From Roseibium sediminis (GTDB lineage Bacteria > Pseudomonadota > Alphaproteobacteria > Rhizobiales > Stappiaceae), in contig NZ_VXDB01000008.1 in the NCBI RefSeq assembly GCF_008711325.1, positions 124,001-188,000 of the forward strand: a stretch of DNA of 64,000 nucleotides, given 5' to 3'. Each line of letters starts with the position of its first letter. Position 1 is the first letter of the stretch. Below the pieces are notes generated by a model that saw nothing but the letters and a program-made list of their open reading frames with translations, did no database searches and was not told the DNA's origin. A program made the position numbers and the translations under genes. This document shows positions 52,288 to 61,721 of the stretch, one piece after another.

Positions 52288-52944
52288 ATGCCCAGCTCAT
52301 CCAAAGATCAATCCCCCCGCGCATGGCAGCGCATGTTGTCCGGCAGGCGTCTCGACCTGCTCGATCCTTCGCCGCTTGATGTTGAAATCTCCGACATTGC
52401 GCATGGCCTTGCGCGTGTTGCGCGTTGGAATGGCCAGACGATGGGCGATCATGCCTTTTCCGTCGCCGAGCACTCCCTTATTGTCGAGGACATCGCCCGC
52501 CGCCTTAAACCTGACCTTTCCGCAGACTGGCAGATGGCTGTGCTGCTGCACGATGCCCCGGAATATGTGATCGGCGACATGATCTCTCCCTTCAAGGCAG
52601 TGATGGGCGGGGCCTACAAGGCGGTGGAAAGCCGACTTCAGGGAGCCATTCATCTGCGCTTTGGCCTTCCGGCGGAAATCCCGCAATGGGTGAAAAAACT
52701 GGCCAAACGGGCAGACACGATATGCGCCTATTTCGAAGCCGTTGAGCTGGCCGGTTTTGATGATGTGGAAGCAGGCAAGATTTTCGGCCGCCCTCGCGGT
52801 TTTCATCCAAATGAAAACGGCGTCTTCAGGATGGGATTATCCCCCCTGCCGGTCGCTCAGGCGCAGGAGCGCTTCCTGGCGCGGTTCACTGAAATCGAGG
52901 TGGCTCGCGAAGCTGGGCAAAAACCGGGTCGCAGCACAGGTTAA
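52288..52944 (+). CDS. HD-domain hydrolase (YfbR-like)
   Basis: A 218-residue HD phosphohydrolase. The metal-binding positions include GDHAFSVAEHS and VLLHDAPEYVIGD, followed by SPFKAVMGGAYKAVE. The pattern is that of YfbR-type 5'-nucleotidases, acting on deoxynucleoside monophosphates. It lies 28 bases after ygfZ. Substrate is inferred by family only. Confidence 0.88.
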   Translation: MPSSSKDQSPRAWQRMLSGRRLDLLDPSPLDVEISDIAHGLARVARWNGQTMGDHAFSVAEHSLIVEDIARRLKPDLSADWQMAVLLHDAPEYVIGDMISPFKAVMGGAYKAVESRLQGAIHLRFGLPAEIPQWVKKLAKRADTICAYFEAVELAGFDDVEAGKIFGRPRGFHPNENGVFRMGLSPLPVAQAQERFLARFTEIEVAREAGQKPGRSTG

Positions 52945-53004
52945 CGGGTGACGCGGAGCCGGTCGGCAGGTACGATTCGCAAATTTCCAAATCAGCGGCG
53001 ATCG

Positions 53005-53511
53005 ATGCTCCACGTCTGTTCCCTTTCAAAACTGACCGAAACCGTTCGAAAAACGGGCGCAACCCATCTGGTTACGCTGATCAATACTGAAATGGATGTT
53101 CCAACGCCGGACGGCATCGCCCCGGGAAAGCACCTGTTTCTCGGGTTCAATGACATTGTCGCACCGGTCAAGGGACTGACACCGCCCACCGATGACCATG
53201 TTCTGCGCCTCGTGGACTTCGTTCGGAGCTGGGATCGACAGTCTCCGCTTGTCATCCACTGCTGGGCGGGTATCAGCCGGTCAACGGCGGGTGCCTATAT
53301 CACCGCTTGCGCCTTGAACCCTGACCGGAACGAGTTCGCCCTTGCCGAACGTCTGCGTCATCAGGCGCCTTCCGCCACCCCCAATGCTCGTCTGGTGGCG
53401 ATTGCCGACAAATTGCTGGAACGCGACGGGCGAATGATCGATGCTGTCCGCGCCATGGGCAGAGGGGCAAATGCCTATGAGGGTGTCCCCTTCGTCATGC
53501 CGCTTGATTGA
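53005..53511 (+). CDS. Dual-specificity/tyrosine phosphatase-like protein
   Basis: A 168-residue protein of the cysteine-dependent phosphatase fold. The signature loop is HCWAGISRSTAGAY (C-x5-R). Upstream the general acid region DDHVLRLVDFVRSWD is visible. ATG 53005 (MLHVCSLSK) begins the conserved domain; the frame extends to 52948. It sits between the HD hydrolase and nadQ. Substrate unknown. Confidence 0.85.
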   Translation: MLHVCSLSKLTETVRKTGATHLVTLINTEMDVPTPDGIAPGKHLFLGFNDIVAPVKGLTPPTDDHVLRLVDFVRSWDRQSPLVIHCWAGISRSTAGAYITACALNPDRNEFALAERLRHQAPSATPNARLVAIADKLLERDGRMIDAVRAMGRGANAYEGVPFVMPLD

Positions 53512-53544
53512 TCCTGAACCGGCCCGGAGAGTGCGAAACACAGA

Positions 53545-54540
53545 ATGGACAGCACGGCAACACTGCAGATCGGCCTGAATGCGGTCATCGTTTCAGTGGC
53601 AGGCGGCATGCCTCAGATCGTTCAGGTGTCCGACCCGCATTCGGGAGCTGCCGACAGCCTGCCCTTCGGTCCATTCGATCCTATCCGCCACCGCACATTC
53701 GAGATCGGCCTGCGGTCGTGGGTGGAAGAGCAGACCGCCTTGCGCCTCGGCTACATCGAACAGCTCTACACATTTGGCGACCGCGGCCGACACCGGGTTC
53801 GTGGCGATGCCGGACCACATATTGTTTCCGTCGGCTACCTCGCCCTGACACGCCAGACACCGGATTCCGAAAACGTTCTGGCCCGGCACGATTCCAATTG
53901 GCGCTGCTGGTATGACTACTTCCCGTGGGAGGACTGGCGAAACGGCAGACCTTCCATTCTCGATGCCAAGATCTTGCCGGAGCTCAAGACCTGGCTGGCA
54001 GCCGAACCGCCCGAGGGAAGTCCGCTACGGGCCCTTGGAAGAGAGGAACGGGTGAACCTGGCCTTCGGCGCTGATCCCTCAAAATGGGACGAGGAACGTG
54101 TCCTTGAGCGCTATGAGTTGCTTTATGAGGCCGGTCTTGTGAGTGAGGCCCTGCAGGACGGCAGACCGGCGGCGCTGGAACGGGCAGATCTTCCCGGACT
54201 AGGGCGTCCCATGCAGTTTGACCATCGCCGAATACTGGCAACAGCCTTGTCCCGCCTGCGTGGCAAACTGAAATACAGGCCGGTCATTTTCGAATTGATG
54301 GCCGACACCTTCACGCTCACCGAGCTTCAGACATCAGTCGAGGCGATTTCCGGCAGGCATCTGCACAAGCAGAATTTCCGCCGACTGGTGGAGAATGCCG
54401 ATCTGGTGGAACCCACAGGCGCCACGTCAACGGCAACCGGAGGGCGACCAGCAGCCCTCTTCCGCTTTAAACGTGCACTCTTGAGCGAACGTCCCGCTCC
54501 GGGATTGAAAGTTGGCGGCCGCCAACCCGGTTATTCTTAA
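53545..54540 (+). CDS. nadQ: NadQ-type NAD biosynthesis regulator (COG4111)
   Basis: A 331-residue protein with an N-terminal Nudix-like domain lacking a complete Nudix box (GLNAVIVSVAGGMPQIV, FGPFDPIRHRTFEIGLRSWV) and a C-terminal winged-helix domain (about 220-300: RPVIFELMADTFTLTELQT, then HKQNFRRLVE). This fits the alphaproteobacterial COG4111 NAD regulators that repress nadABC. The nadA-nadB-nadC operon lies 3 kb away with a matching inverted repeat before nadA. The name is inferred from architecture and context. Confidence 0.8.
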   Translation: MDSTATLQIGLNAVIVSVAGGMPQIVQVSDPHSGAADSLPFGPFDPIRHRTFEIGLRSWVEEQTALRLGYIEQLYTFGDRGRHRVRGDAGPHIVSVGYLALTRQTPDSENVLARHDSNWRCWYDYFPWEDWRNGRPSILDAKILPELKTWLAAEPPEGSPLRALGREERVNLAFGADPSKWDEERVLERYELLYEAGLVSEALQDGRPAALERADLPGLGRPMQFDHRRILATALSRLRGKLKYRPVIFELMADTFTLTELQTSVEAISGRHLHKQNFRRLVENADLVEPTGATSTATGGRPAALFRFKRALLSERPAPGLKVGGRQPGYS

Positions 54541-54715
54541 CCTTAACTGATTTTTACTTTTGTCATTTTTAGCAGTTTCTCGAGCTTTTTTCTTAAATTA
54601 ACTATCTCTCAAGGTTAAAGAGACACAATCAACTCATTCACCGCCTTTTACTTGGCGTTAACCATGTTCCTGCCCAGAAGAATTTGGGCACATGTACGAG
54701 TTGGAGTGGCTGCGT

Positions 54716-55942
54716 ATGTTTGGCCGGAAACATAGCCCGAAGCGGCATTCTTCTTCGTCATCGACCAATCAGTCAGGTCGCCAGACAATCCGCTGGAAAC
54801 GCATGGCGCGCATTCTTGCCTGCAGTCCGGCGGTTTTCGCCCTTCTGACATCTGCAACCGGCAATCAGGACATCCTCGATCTTCTGTCTTCCCAGAAGGC
54901 TGAAGCGCCTCGCTGGGCGCTCGCCCTGGAACCAGCCAGCTTCACTGTTTCCATCCCGGCGAAATACCCGATGAAAATGGAAAGCGGCCGTGCCCCGCAA
55001 GATGAAGTCCAGTTGAAACTGACGTCCGGTGTAAACGACATGAAGCCAGCCAATGTCGAAGGGCTGGGCGACATCGTCAAGGCGAGCCTGCCGGAGAAGA
55101 TCCCGCAAAATCTTCGTGTTAATCGCTCGTCCAAGGGCGATCGATACATGTCCATGGCGCCGGATCGCAATCTGGTGGATCGCGCTGCAGGTAACGTCTA
55201 TGCCATGCGCAGTCTTCTTTCCAATGACAAGAAGAAAGAGGAGATGCCGCGGGTTGCCTTCGTGAAGCCGGAGCCTCTGGACGCATCCAATCACAAGGGA
55301 CAGCACGGACAAGGAGGCCCACTGGATCTGCAGAAGGTCATGATGGCGCGCAACGCAGCAGCCGCCAGTTTTTCCCTGATCTCGGCTTACGCGCCTGACA
55401 GTGTTCAGGACACCAAGGAACCGTTCGACGCCCTGTTTGGCGCGTCAAAATACGAACAGGAACTGCCGCCACCGGAAGATCCGAACAACCCGCACTGGTG
55501 GGCGCAAAAGCCACTGCCGCTCTCTGTTGCATCAGACAAGGAACAGAAGTGCCTTGCCGAAGCGATCTATTTCGAGGCTCGCGGTGAAAACGAGGAAGGC
55601 CAGATTGCGGTCGCGCAGGTGGTGTTGAACCGAGTCAAGAATCCGTCCTACCCGAATTCGATCTGCGGTGTGGTTTACCAGAACCAGCACAAGCGCAATC
55701 GCTGCCAGTTCTCCTTCGCCTGTGACGGCATCAAGGACACGATCGCCAGCCCGAAAGCATGGGACCTTGCAAAGCGCCTTGCCCGCGAAGTTTCAGATGG
55801 TGAGAAATACCTGAAGATGGTCGATGCTTCCACGCACTACCATGCCACCTATGTGAACCCGCGTTGGGCAAAGTCCATGGCCAAGCGTGGCCAGGTCGGC
55901 CTTCATATCTTCTACAAGACTTATGCAGGCGGCTGGAACTGA
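54716..55942 (+). CDS. Cell-wall hydrolase, SleB-like
   Basis: A 408-residue protein. After a basic N-terminus comes a hydrophobic segment (about 28-48), a long low-complexity region, then the Hydrolase_2 (SleB) domain at about 275-400. The catalytic-glutamate motif is CLAEAIYFEARGE, followed by VAQVVLNRVKNPSYPN and CQFSFACDG. It would cleave peptidoglycan glycan strands. ATG 54716 is chosen over 54692 because GGAG lies upstream. A role in division or cell-wall turnover is plausible but not shown. Confidence 0.85.
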   Translation: MFGRKHSPKRHSSSSSTNQSGRQTIRWKRMARILACSPAVFALLTSATGNQDILDLLSSQKAEAPRWALALEPASFTVSIPAKYPMKMESGRAPQDEVQLKLTSGVNDMKPANVEGLGDIVKASLPEKIPQNLRVNRSSKGDRYMSMAPDRNLVDRAAGNVYAMRSLLSNDKKKEEMPRVAFVKPEPLDASNHKGQHGQGGPLDLQKVMMARNAAAASFSLISAYAPDSVQDTKEPFDALFGASKYEQELPPPEDPNNPHWWAQKPLPLSVASDKEQKCLAEAIYFEARGENEEGQIAVAQVVLNRVKNPSYPNSICGVVYQNQHKRNRCQFSFACDGIKDTIASPKAWDLAKRLAREVSDGEKYLKMVDASTHYHATYVNPRWAKSMAKRGQVGLHIFYKTYAGGWN

Positions 55943-55959
55943 TCCAGCCCCCTCTCCGG

Positions 55960-56481
55960 CTATTCGGCTGACCGGCACACATTCGTTGCAACATAGGTCA
56001 GGAGCAACACCAGATGCAGGCCGATCAGGGCCGCCAGGTGTGTGACCGAAAGCTGCGAAAATTCCAGCAATTCGCTCAGGACATGGATCGAGGAGATGAT
56101 GATGATCGTCGAGACGATGCGATGCTTCATGCGGCGATAGGCCGTTTGGCCCTCCACCATCACGTGCTCACCGCTGTGCTGGCGTTTCAGACGAAACGTG
56201 TTGTAGGTGTTCGTCGCGACCATGATGACGAGATTGGCAATGAAGACCATGTCCAGCATATTCAGGATCAGCAGGATGGTCTTCTTGCGATCGAGAAATT
56301 CCAGAGAGGCGACCGCCTCGTAGATATCTACGAAAAAGGTGATCAGAAACAGCGCCATGCCGATGGTCAGCCCGATCAGGATCGGCACCTGAGCCATGCG
56401 GGCAAAATGGGATGCGGCGTCAGGTCCGAGCCCATGCCCTTGCGCCGCTGTTTCCACGTCCCGGTCGTTGCTGGATGACAC
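55960..56481 (-). CDS. UPF0114 (TIGR00645) integral membrane protein
   Basis: A 173-residue protein with about four hydrophobic helices. Family blocks are PILIGLTIGMALFLITFF, LLILNMLDMVFIANLVIMVA and IIISSIHVLSELLEF, the YqhA/UPF0114 pattern. Function unknown. The gene converges on the SleB-like hydrolase. Confidence 0.82.
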   Translation of the reverse strand: MSSSNDRDVETAAQGHGLGPDAASHFARMAQVPILIGLTIGMALFLITFFVDIYEAVASLEFLDRKKTILLILNMLDMVFIANLVIMVATNTYNTFRLKRQHSGEHVMVEGQTAYRRMKHRIVSTIIIISSIHVLSELLEFSQLSVTHLAALIGLHLVLLLTYVATNVCRSAE

Positions 56482-56611
56482 GATAAGCGCCCTTCTGCTG
56501 GTCCTGGTGAGAAGTCAAGAGCTCTGACCTCTGCCGTCTTGAAACACCTATCTGGGGCAAAATACATTGACCCGGCTCAACAAGGCCGGGCATTCCACTT
56601 TTTCCAACGCG

Positions 56612-56639
56612 AAAATGAAAACACCCGCTGCGTGCGGGT
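56612..56639 (-). terminator. Terminator after the diguanylate cyclase gene
   Basis: ACCCGC and GCGGGT pair around TGCGT at 56623-56639; the minus-strand sequence then runs into TTTTCATTTTC. It lies 37 bases after the cyclase stop. Confidence 0.75.
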
Positions 56640-56675
56640 CTATTGGGGGCTTAGAGGTATTAAAGGGAAATCGTT

Positions 56676-57593
56676 TCAGGCAGACCGCAGTTCCAGCTTG
56701 ACGGGCTTGGATCCCGCGCGTTTGCCAATGCAAACCCTGTTGCGGCCGCTTTCCTTGGCCCGGTAAAGGGCCTCATCGGCATAGCCATAGAGCTCATCGA
56801 TGTTGAACGCCACTTCCGCCGGCTTGAAGGCAAGTCCGATACTGACTGTGAACTTGATCTTCTTGCCCTGAAAGTCCACTTCAATCTGCTGAACAGCCTC
56901 ACGAAAACGCTCCGCTGCCCGCAGGCCGAGTGCTTCAGGCGTGTCATGCAGATAGATCGCGAATTCCTCACCGCCCAAACGGCTGACCAACCCGATATTC
57001 TGGTCCTTGAGCTTGGTAGCCGTCGCCACGAGAGCCATGTCGCCAGCCTGATGGCCATAGGTGTCATTCACGCTCTTGAAGTGGTCGATATCAAGGATCA
57101 GCAAACAGGAATCCATGCCGCCCGGAAGTTTTCCAACTTCCTCCATGAAACAACGGCGATTGCGCAATTTTGTAAGCGGATCGCGCGTCGCGTAGAAGCG
57201 CAGTTCCTGCTGGGCAGAGAGCATCTTCTGTGCGGAGCGCATCTTGGCATAGAGTTCTTCGGCAACCGGAGGCTTGCGGATGAAGTCGTCCGCGCCGCAG
57301 TCCAGCGCTTCGATTGCCTTGGACAATTCAGTGCTGGATGACATGGCTATGATGTAAAGCGCCCGTGTTCCCCCGGCAAGCAAACGGGACTGCCAGACAA
57401 GATCCAGGCCGTGCATACCGTCCGTTTCGAAGCTTGTAAGCAGAATGACTGGGTTTTCTTCGGATTGTAGATAATCCAAAGCGTCCATTGCGGATGTAAA
57501 ATACTTTGCTAAATAGCCTCGATCCTCAAGAATTTTCTTGAGGATTTTTTGCCCAATCGCGCTGGACTCCACTACGGCAATTTGAAGCTGCAT
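56676..57593 (-). CDS. Diguanylate cyclase with degenerate receiver domain
   Basis: A 305-residue protein that makes c-di-GMP. Residues about 1-120 are a receiver-like domain. The acidic pocket is lost (IAVVESSAI instead of VVDD) and the phospho-acceptor position reads VILLTSFETDG rather than an aspartate, so it probably cannot be phosphorylated. The GGDEF domain (about 135-300) is intact: DPLTKLRNRRCFMEE, DIDHFKSVNDTYGH and the active site RLGGEEFAIYL. ATG 57593 gives the conserved start MQLQIAV. Output depends on an unknown input. Confidence 0.9.
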   Translation of the reverse strand: MQLQIAVVESSAIGQKILKKILEDRGYLAKYFTSAMDALDYLQSEENPVILLTSFETDGMHGLDLVWQSRLLAGGTRALYIIAMSSSTELSKAIEALDCGADDFIRKPPVAEELYAKMRSAQKMLSAQQELRFYATRDPLTKLRNRRCFMEEVGKLPGGMDSCLLILDIDHFKSVNDTYGHQAGDMALVATATKLKDQNIGLVSRLGGEEFAIYLHDTPEALGLRAAERFREAVQQIEVDFQGKKIKFTVSIGLAFKPAEVAFNIDELYGYADEALYRAKESGRNRVCIGKRAGSKPVKLELRSA

Positions 57594-57750
57594 CAACCGC
57601 CCACACCACTTGCAAGAACATAACACAACTACCGTAGGGTGAATTAGTGAATAAATCTTTCAACTTGCAGCGACTTTTTGGACATAAATGTCCTATACGG
57701 GAATCTACATACCCCGCAAGTCTTGCTTTCTCCAGGTGAAATACAGCCGC

Positions 57751-58608
57751 TCAGCGGACGTTTATATCCAAGCCCAAGTCAAGGATGGGAGCTGAATGGG
57801 TGATCCATCCGCTTGAGATGAGATCCACACCACTTTCGGCAACGGCCCTTACGGTATCAAGCTCAATTCCACCTGATGCTTCGAGCAGCACCTGCCCGTC
57901 AGCCATCTTCACGGCCTGCGCCAACTGACTTAGTGTCATGTTGTCCAGCATGATCACATCAGGACGTTCCGGCAGGGCTTCTTCAAGCTGCTCCAACGTG
58001 TCGACTTCGAGTTCGATCTTGACCAGATGACCTGCAAAGGCCTTGGCAGCGCGAACGGCGGCCACGACACCACCGGCCACAGCCACGTGATTGTCCTTGA
58101 TCAGGATCGCGTCATCCAGACCAAAGCGGTGGTTCATGCCGCCGCCGCAGCGCACGGCATATTTTTCGAATGCGCGCAGGCCCGGCGTGGTCTTGCGGGT
58201 GCAGACGATATGCGCCTTGGTGTGGGCAATGGCCTTGGCAAACCGCGATGTTGCCGTGGCTATTCCTGAAAGATGGCACGCATAGTTCAAGGCAACACGT
58301 TCTGCCGACAGGATTGACCGGGCAGATCCTGAGATCCGTGCAACAACGGTCCCTGCGCCAAGTTCCGCCCCATCTTCCAGCTCGGCAGTGAACTGAAGGT
58401 TCTTGTCTGTCTGCCGGAATGCGCTTTCCGCAAGCCCGATGCCGGACAGAACTCCAGCTTTGCGCGCAACCATAAGCGCTTCTGCTTGCGCCGTTGCAGG
58501 CAAGGTCGCCTGACTGGTCACGTCGCCTGCCCGCCCCCAATCCTCAAGGAGAGCTTCCTTCACCTTGTCATCAATCATCAAGGTGGGCAGGACTGGGAGA
58601 TTGGACAT
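57751..58608 (-). CDS. nadC: NadC, quinolinate phosphoribosyltransferase
   Basis: The enzyme converts quinolinate and PRPP to nicotinate mononucleotide. The 285-residue chain has [53 protein letters not shown] and [15 protein letters not shown], all standard. It is the last gene of the nadABC operon, 25 bases after nadB. Confidence 0.96.
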   Translation of the reverse strand: MSNLPVLPTLMIDDKVKEALLEDWGRAGDVTSQATLPATAQAEALMVARKAGVLSGIGLAESAFRQTDKNLQFTAELEDGAELGAGTVVARISGSARSILSAERVALNYACHLSGIATATSRFAKAIAHTKAHIVCTRKTTPGLRAFEKYAVRCGGGMNHRFGLDDAILIKDNHVAVAGGVVAAVRAAKAFAGHLVKIELEVDTLEQLEEALPERPDVIMLDNMTLSQLAQAVKMADGQVLLEASGGIELDTVRAVAESGVDLISSGWITHSAPILDLGLDINVR

Positions 58609-58633
58609 TCAAACGTCTCCGGCATACGCGGGG

Positions 58634-60238
58634 TCAGGCAGGTTCCTGGGCGATGGAACGCGAAACCTCGTTCACATCGGCAAGGGTCATGTAGGAGCGA
58701 TGTTGCTGGGCGGCATCCTCATTGGGATAGTCGGACCGGCAATGGCCACCACGGCTTTCCGTGCGCAGCAAGGCGGCGGTGGCGACGATCCGCCCGGCAA
58801 GCATCATGTTTTTGATGGATTCGCGCACGCAGACTTTTTCGACCCTGGAAATGTCACGCAGCGCCTGCTTGAGGCTTTCCTCGCTGCGCACAACGCCCAC
58901 ATTGCGGGACATCGTTTCGCGCAGGATCGAAATCGCATCGCGCTCCTCGACATTTCGTCGGCTCGGCAAGCCGATAGCCTCATCCATCTCGGCCCAGTGG
59001 GTAGCCCGAGGTGTCGGCATCAGACCCTGAATGTCCTCGGCAATGCGGGCTGCAAAGACGACGGCTTCCAGAAGCGAGTTGGATGCAAGCCGGTTTGCGC
59101 CGTGTGCGCCAGTGGAGGCCACCTCGCCAGCCGCCCAAAGACCATCCAGTGATGTACGCCCGTTGGCATCGGTCAGGATACCGCCCATGTGATAATGCTC
59201 GGCAGGAGCGACCGGTATAGGCTGGGTTACCGGGTCTATTCCGGCTTCCTTGCAGGCGGCATGGACCGTGGGGAACAGGCTTTCAAAGCGGTCACCAATC
59301 GCCTTGGTGCAATCGAGAAACGCTCCGCGCCCCGACACCACTTCCTCGTGGATCGCTCTGGCGACGATATCGCGCGGGGCCAGTTCGCAATCGGCATGAA
59401 TGCCGACCATGAAACGATGTCCGGCAGAATTGATCAGCGTCGCTCCGTCACCGCGCAAGGCTTCGGTTGCCAGAGGTGCCGGATCCCGTCCGACATTGAG
59501 GGCCGTCGGGTGAAACTGAACGAACTCGGCATCCGCGATCACGGCACCAGCGCGCGCTGCCATGGCAAGCCCGTGTCCGTTGGCCTCGCCCGGATTGGTC
59601 GTGACCGCATAAAGGTGCCCGATGCCGCCTGAGGCCAGCACAACGGCCTTTGCCGGCAGGGCCAAACGGCGCAGGCCACCACGCTGACGGGTCAAGAGAC
59701 CGGTGACATACCGACCCTCGGTCATCAGGCTTTCGCCCATGTAGCCTTCGATGATTCGAATGGACGGTGTCTCGCGGGCAGCCTTGATCAGAGCTCCCAT
59801 GATGGCCGACCCCGCCATGTCGCCGCGCACGCGCACCACACGGTTTTCCGAATGGGCAGCTTCACGGGACAATTGCAGGCGGCCTTCCAGATCGCGATCA
59901 AAGGGAACGCCGAATTCCAGCAGGTCGCGCACCCGCTCCCCGGCCTCACGCGTCATCTGATCGACGATAGCCGGTTCGCAGATACCGCAGCCCGCTACAA
60001 GTGTATCGGCTGCATGCTTGTCGGCGGTGTCATGCTCGGAAACGGCGGCCGCGATGCCGCCCTGCGCCCAGACAGAAGACGCTCCCTGCCCGATCGGGGC
60101 ATTGGAAACGATGGTGACAGGACGGGGGGCGAGTTTGAGGGCACAAAAGAGGCCGGCCAGCCCGCCTCCCAGAATGACGACGTCATCGACGTCCCTTCCC
60201 GTCAAAGCGGGCACGAAGTCAGCAACCGTAATGGCCAT
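58634..60238 (-). CDS. nadB: NadB, L-aspartate oxidase
   Basis: The FAD enzyme oxidises aspartate to iminoaspartate for NAD synthesis. The 534-residue protein begins with the FAD motif [17 protein letters not shown], has [16 protein letters not shown] and the active-site block [19 protein letters not shown] 60238 is preferred because the frame upstream is not conserved and AGGA lies in place. It follows nadA by about 75 bases. Confidence 0.96.
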   Translation of the reverse strand: MAITVADFVPALTGRDVDDVVILGGGLAGLFCALKLAPRPVTIVSNAPIGQGASSVWAQGGIAAAVSEHDTADKHAADTLVAGCGICEPAIVDQMTREAGERVRDLLEFGVPFDRDLEGRLQLSREAAHSENRVVRVRGDMAGSAIMGALIKAARETPSIRIIEGYMGESLMTEGRYVTGLLTRQRGGLRRLALPAKAVVLASGGIGHLYAVTTNPGEANGHGLAMAARAGAVIADAEFVQFHPTALNVGRDPAPLATEALRGDGATLINSAGHRFMVGIHADCELAPRDIVARAIHEEVVSGRGAFLDCTKAIGDRFESLFPTVHAACKEAGIDPVTQPIPVAPAEHYHMGGILTDANGRTSLDGLWAAGEVASTGAHGANRLASNSLLEAVVFAARIAEDIQGLMPTPRATHWAEMDEAIGLPSRRNVEERDAISILRETMSRNVGVVRSEESLKQALRDISRVEKVCVRESIKNMMLAGRIVATAALLRTESRGGHCRSDYPNEDAAQQHRSYMTLADVNEVSRSIAQEPA

Positions 60239-60312
60239 GGGCGTAGTCCTGCAAACGCAGTCAGAAATGCGCTGCCCGGCCGCCCGGGCAGTCACAGGGT
60301 ACCGGCGGCTGA

Positions 60313-61395
60313 TCAGCTGTTCAGATTGATCATCCGTTCTACGGCTGTCCGGGCTTTTTCTGCAATAGCCGGATCGACAATTACTTCCTCTTTCATCTCA
60401 AGAAGCGTGTCGAGGATCTTGGACAGCGTGATCCGCTTCATGTGCGGGCAGAGGTTGCACGGGCGAATGTAGCTCACACCCGGTGTCTCGCTGGCGACAT
60501 TGTCGGCCATGGAGCATTCGGTGATCATCATCACCTTCGCCGGACGCTTGGTCTTCACCCAGTCGATCATATGCGCCGTTGAGCCTGCAAAGTCCGCCTC
60601 GGCCACGACTTCCGGCGGGCACTCGGGGTGGGCGATGATCTTCACGTCGGGTTCGATCTGGCGATAGTCGCGCAGCTCCTGTGCCGTGAAGCGCTCATGC
60701 ACCTCGCACGCACCATCCCATACCAGAACTTCCACATCGGTCTTGTTACCGACATTGGCAGCCAGATACTTGTCCGGGATAAGGAACACCTTGTCGACGC
60801 CGAAGCTTTCGACGACCTGCAGCGCATTGGACGACGTGCAGCAGATGTCGCACTCGGCCTTCACGTCGGCAGACGTGTTCACATAAGTGATGATCGGAAT
60901 GCCGGGATTGCGCTCGCGCAGGGCGCGCACATCTGCACCGGTGATGGATTCTGCCAGCGAACAGCCAGCCTTCATGTCCGGAATGAGAACCGTCTTTTCC
61001 GGGCTGAGGATCTTGGATGTCTCGGCCATGAAGTGCACACCGCATTGCACGATGACATCAGCATCGGTGCGCGTTGCCTCGATGGCGAGCTGCAGACTGT
61101 CCCCCACGATGTCGGCAACACCGTGATAGATATCCGGCGTCATGTAGTTATGCGCCAGAATAACTGCGTTCCGCTCCTTCTTGAGCTTGTTGATCGCGTG
61201 GATCATCGGCGCAAGAACGGCCCATTCGATTTCAGGGATGAAGTGCTTCACCTTCTCGTAGACCGGAGCGGTTGCTTCGCGGACTTCGGCAGTGAAGGAC
61301 AGGTCCGGCCGCGCAATGGGAGCGAAACGACCAGATGGGCCAACTCCGGCTTCCGGATTGAAACGACGCTCGGCGGCTGCTTGGTTCAGGGTCAT
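60313..61395 (-). CDS. nadA: NadA, quinolinate synthase
   Basis: NadA condenses iminoaspartate with dihydroxyacetone phosphate to quinolinate and holds a 4Fe-4S cluster. The 360-residue chain carries the cluster cysteines in [25 protein letters not shown] and [10 protein letters not shown], and the substrate motif [11 protein letters not shown] 61395 follows GGGAGG by six bases. It is the first gene of nadABC and has an inverted-repeat operator 35-50 bases upstream. Confidence 0.96.
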   Translation of the reverse strand: MTLNQAAAERRFNPEAGVGPSGRFAPIARPDLSFTAEVREATAPVYEKVKHFIPEIEWAVLAPMIHAINKLKKERNAVILAHNYMTPDIYHGVADIVGDSLQLAIEATRTDADVIVQCGVHFMAETSKILSPEKTVLIPDMKAGCSLAESITGADVRALRERNPGIPIITYVNTSADVKAECDICCTSSNALQVVESFGVDKVFLIPDKYLAANVGNKTDVEVLVWDGACEVHERFTAQELRDYRQIEPDVKIIAHPECPPEVVAEADFAGSTAHMIDWVKTKRPAKVMMITECSMADNVASETPGVSYIRPCNLCPHMKRITLSKILDTLLEMKEEVIVDPAIAEKARTAVERMINLNS

Positions 61396-61429
61396 GATGA
61401 CCTCCCTGATATCAAACGGAACACTCTTT

Positions 61430-61444
61430 TGCTCACTTTGAGCA
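61430..61444. promoter_or_regulatory. Inverted repeat before nadA, candidate NadQ operator
   Basis: TGCTC-ACTTT-GAGCA is a perfect inverted repeat 35 bases upstream of nadA. A partial copy, TGCTC-GACAT-GAGGT, lies at 61489-61503, 59 bases away, and both sit in the context CTTTTGCTC. Two such sites upstream of NAD genes fit control by the nearby NadQ-type protein. Confidence 0.65.
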
Positions 61445-61651
61445 TATTCGACACAAAAGAAAACGGGCACTACGCCCTTCAACTCTTTTGCTCGACATGA
61501 GGTTATATAAGTGGCCCAACCCCAAAAATCCAGCGCAAATTGGGATTCCGGGGAAAATATTACAAGGCCCTTTTTGTTTCAGATGCTTACCGGTCCGCTG
61601 GCAAAGATTCTCTGAAATTCCGTCAGGTTTCCGGAAACACATCAATCACCT

Positions 61652-61665
61652 TGATCAATTGATCA
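61652..61665. promoter_or_regulatory. Perfect palindrome upstream of the MFS gene
   Basis: TGATCAATTGATCA is a perfect 14-base palindrome, 57 bases before the MFS start. This is a typical operator form for GntR- or FNR-like dimers, but the regulator is unknown and the core is not the strict FNR site. Confidence 0.5.
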
Positions 61666-61721
61666 GAAAAAATCGCTTTTCCAAATAATAACAGCAGCAT
61701 ACCCTCCGGCAACTTTCATGG

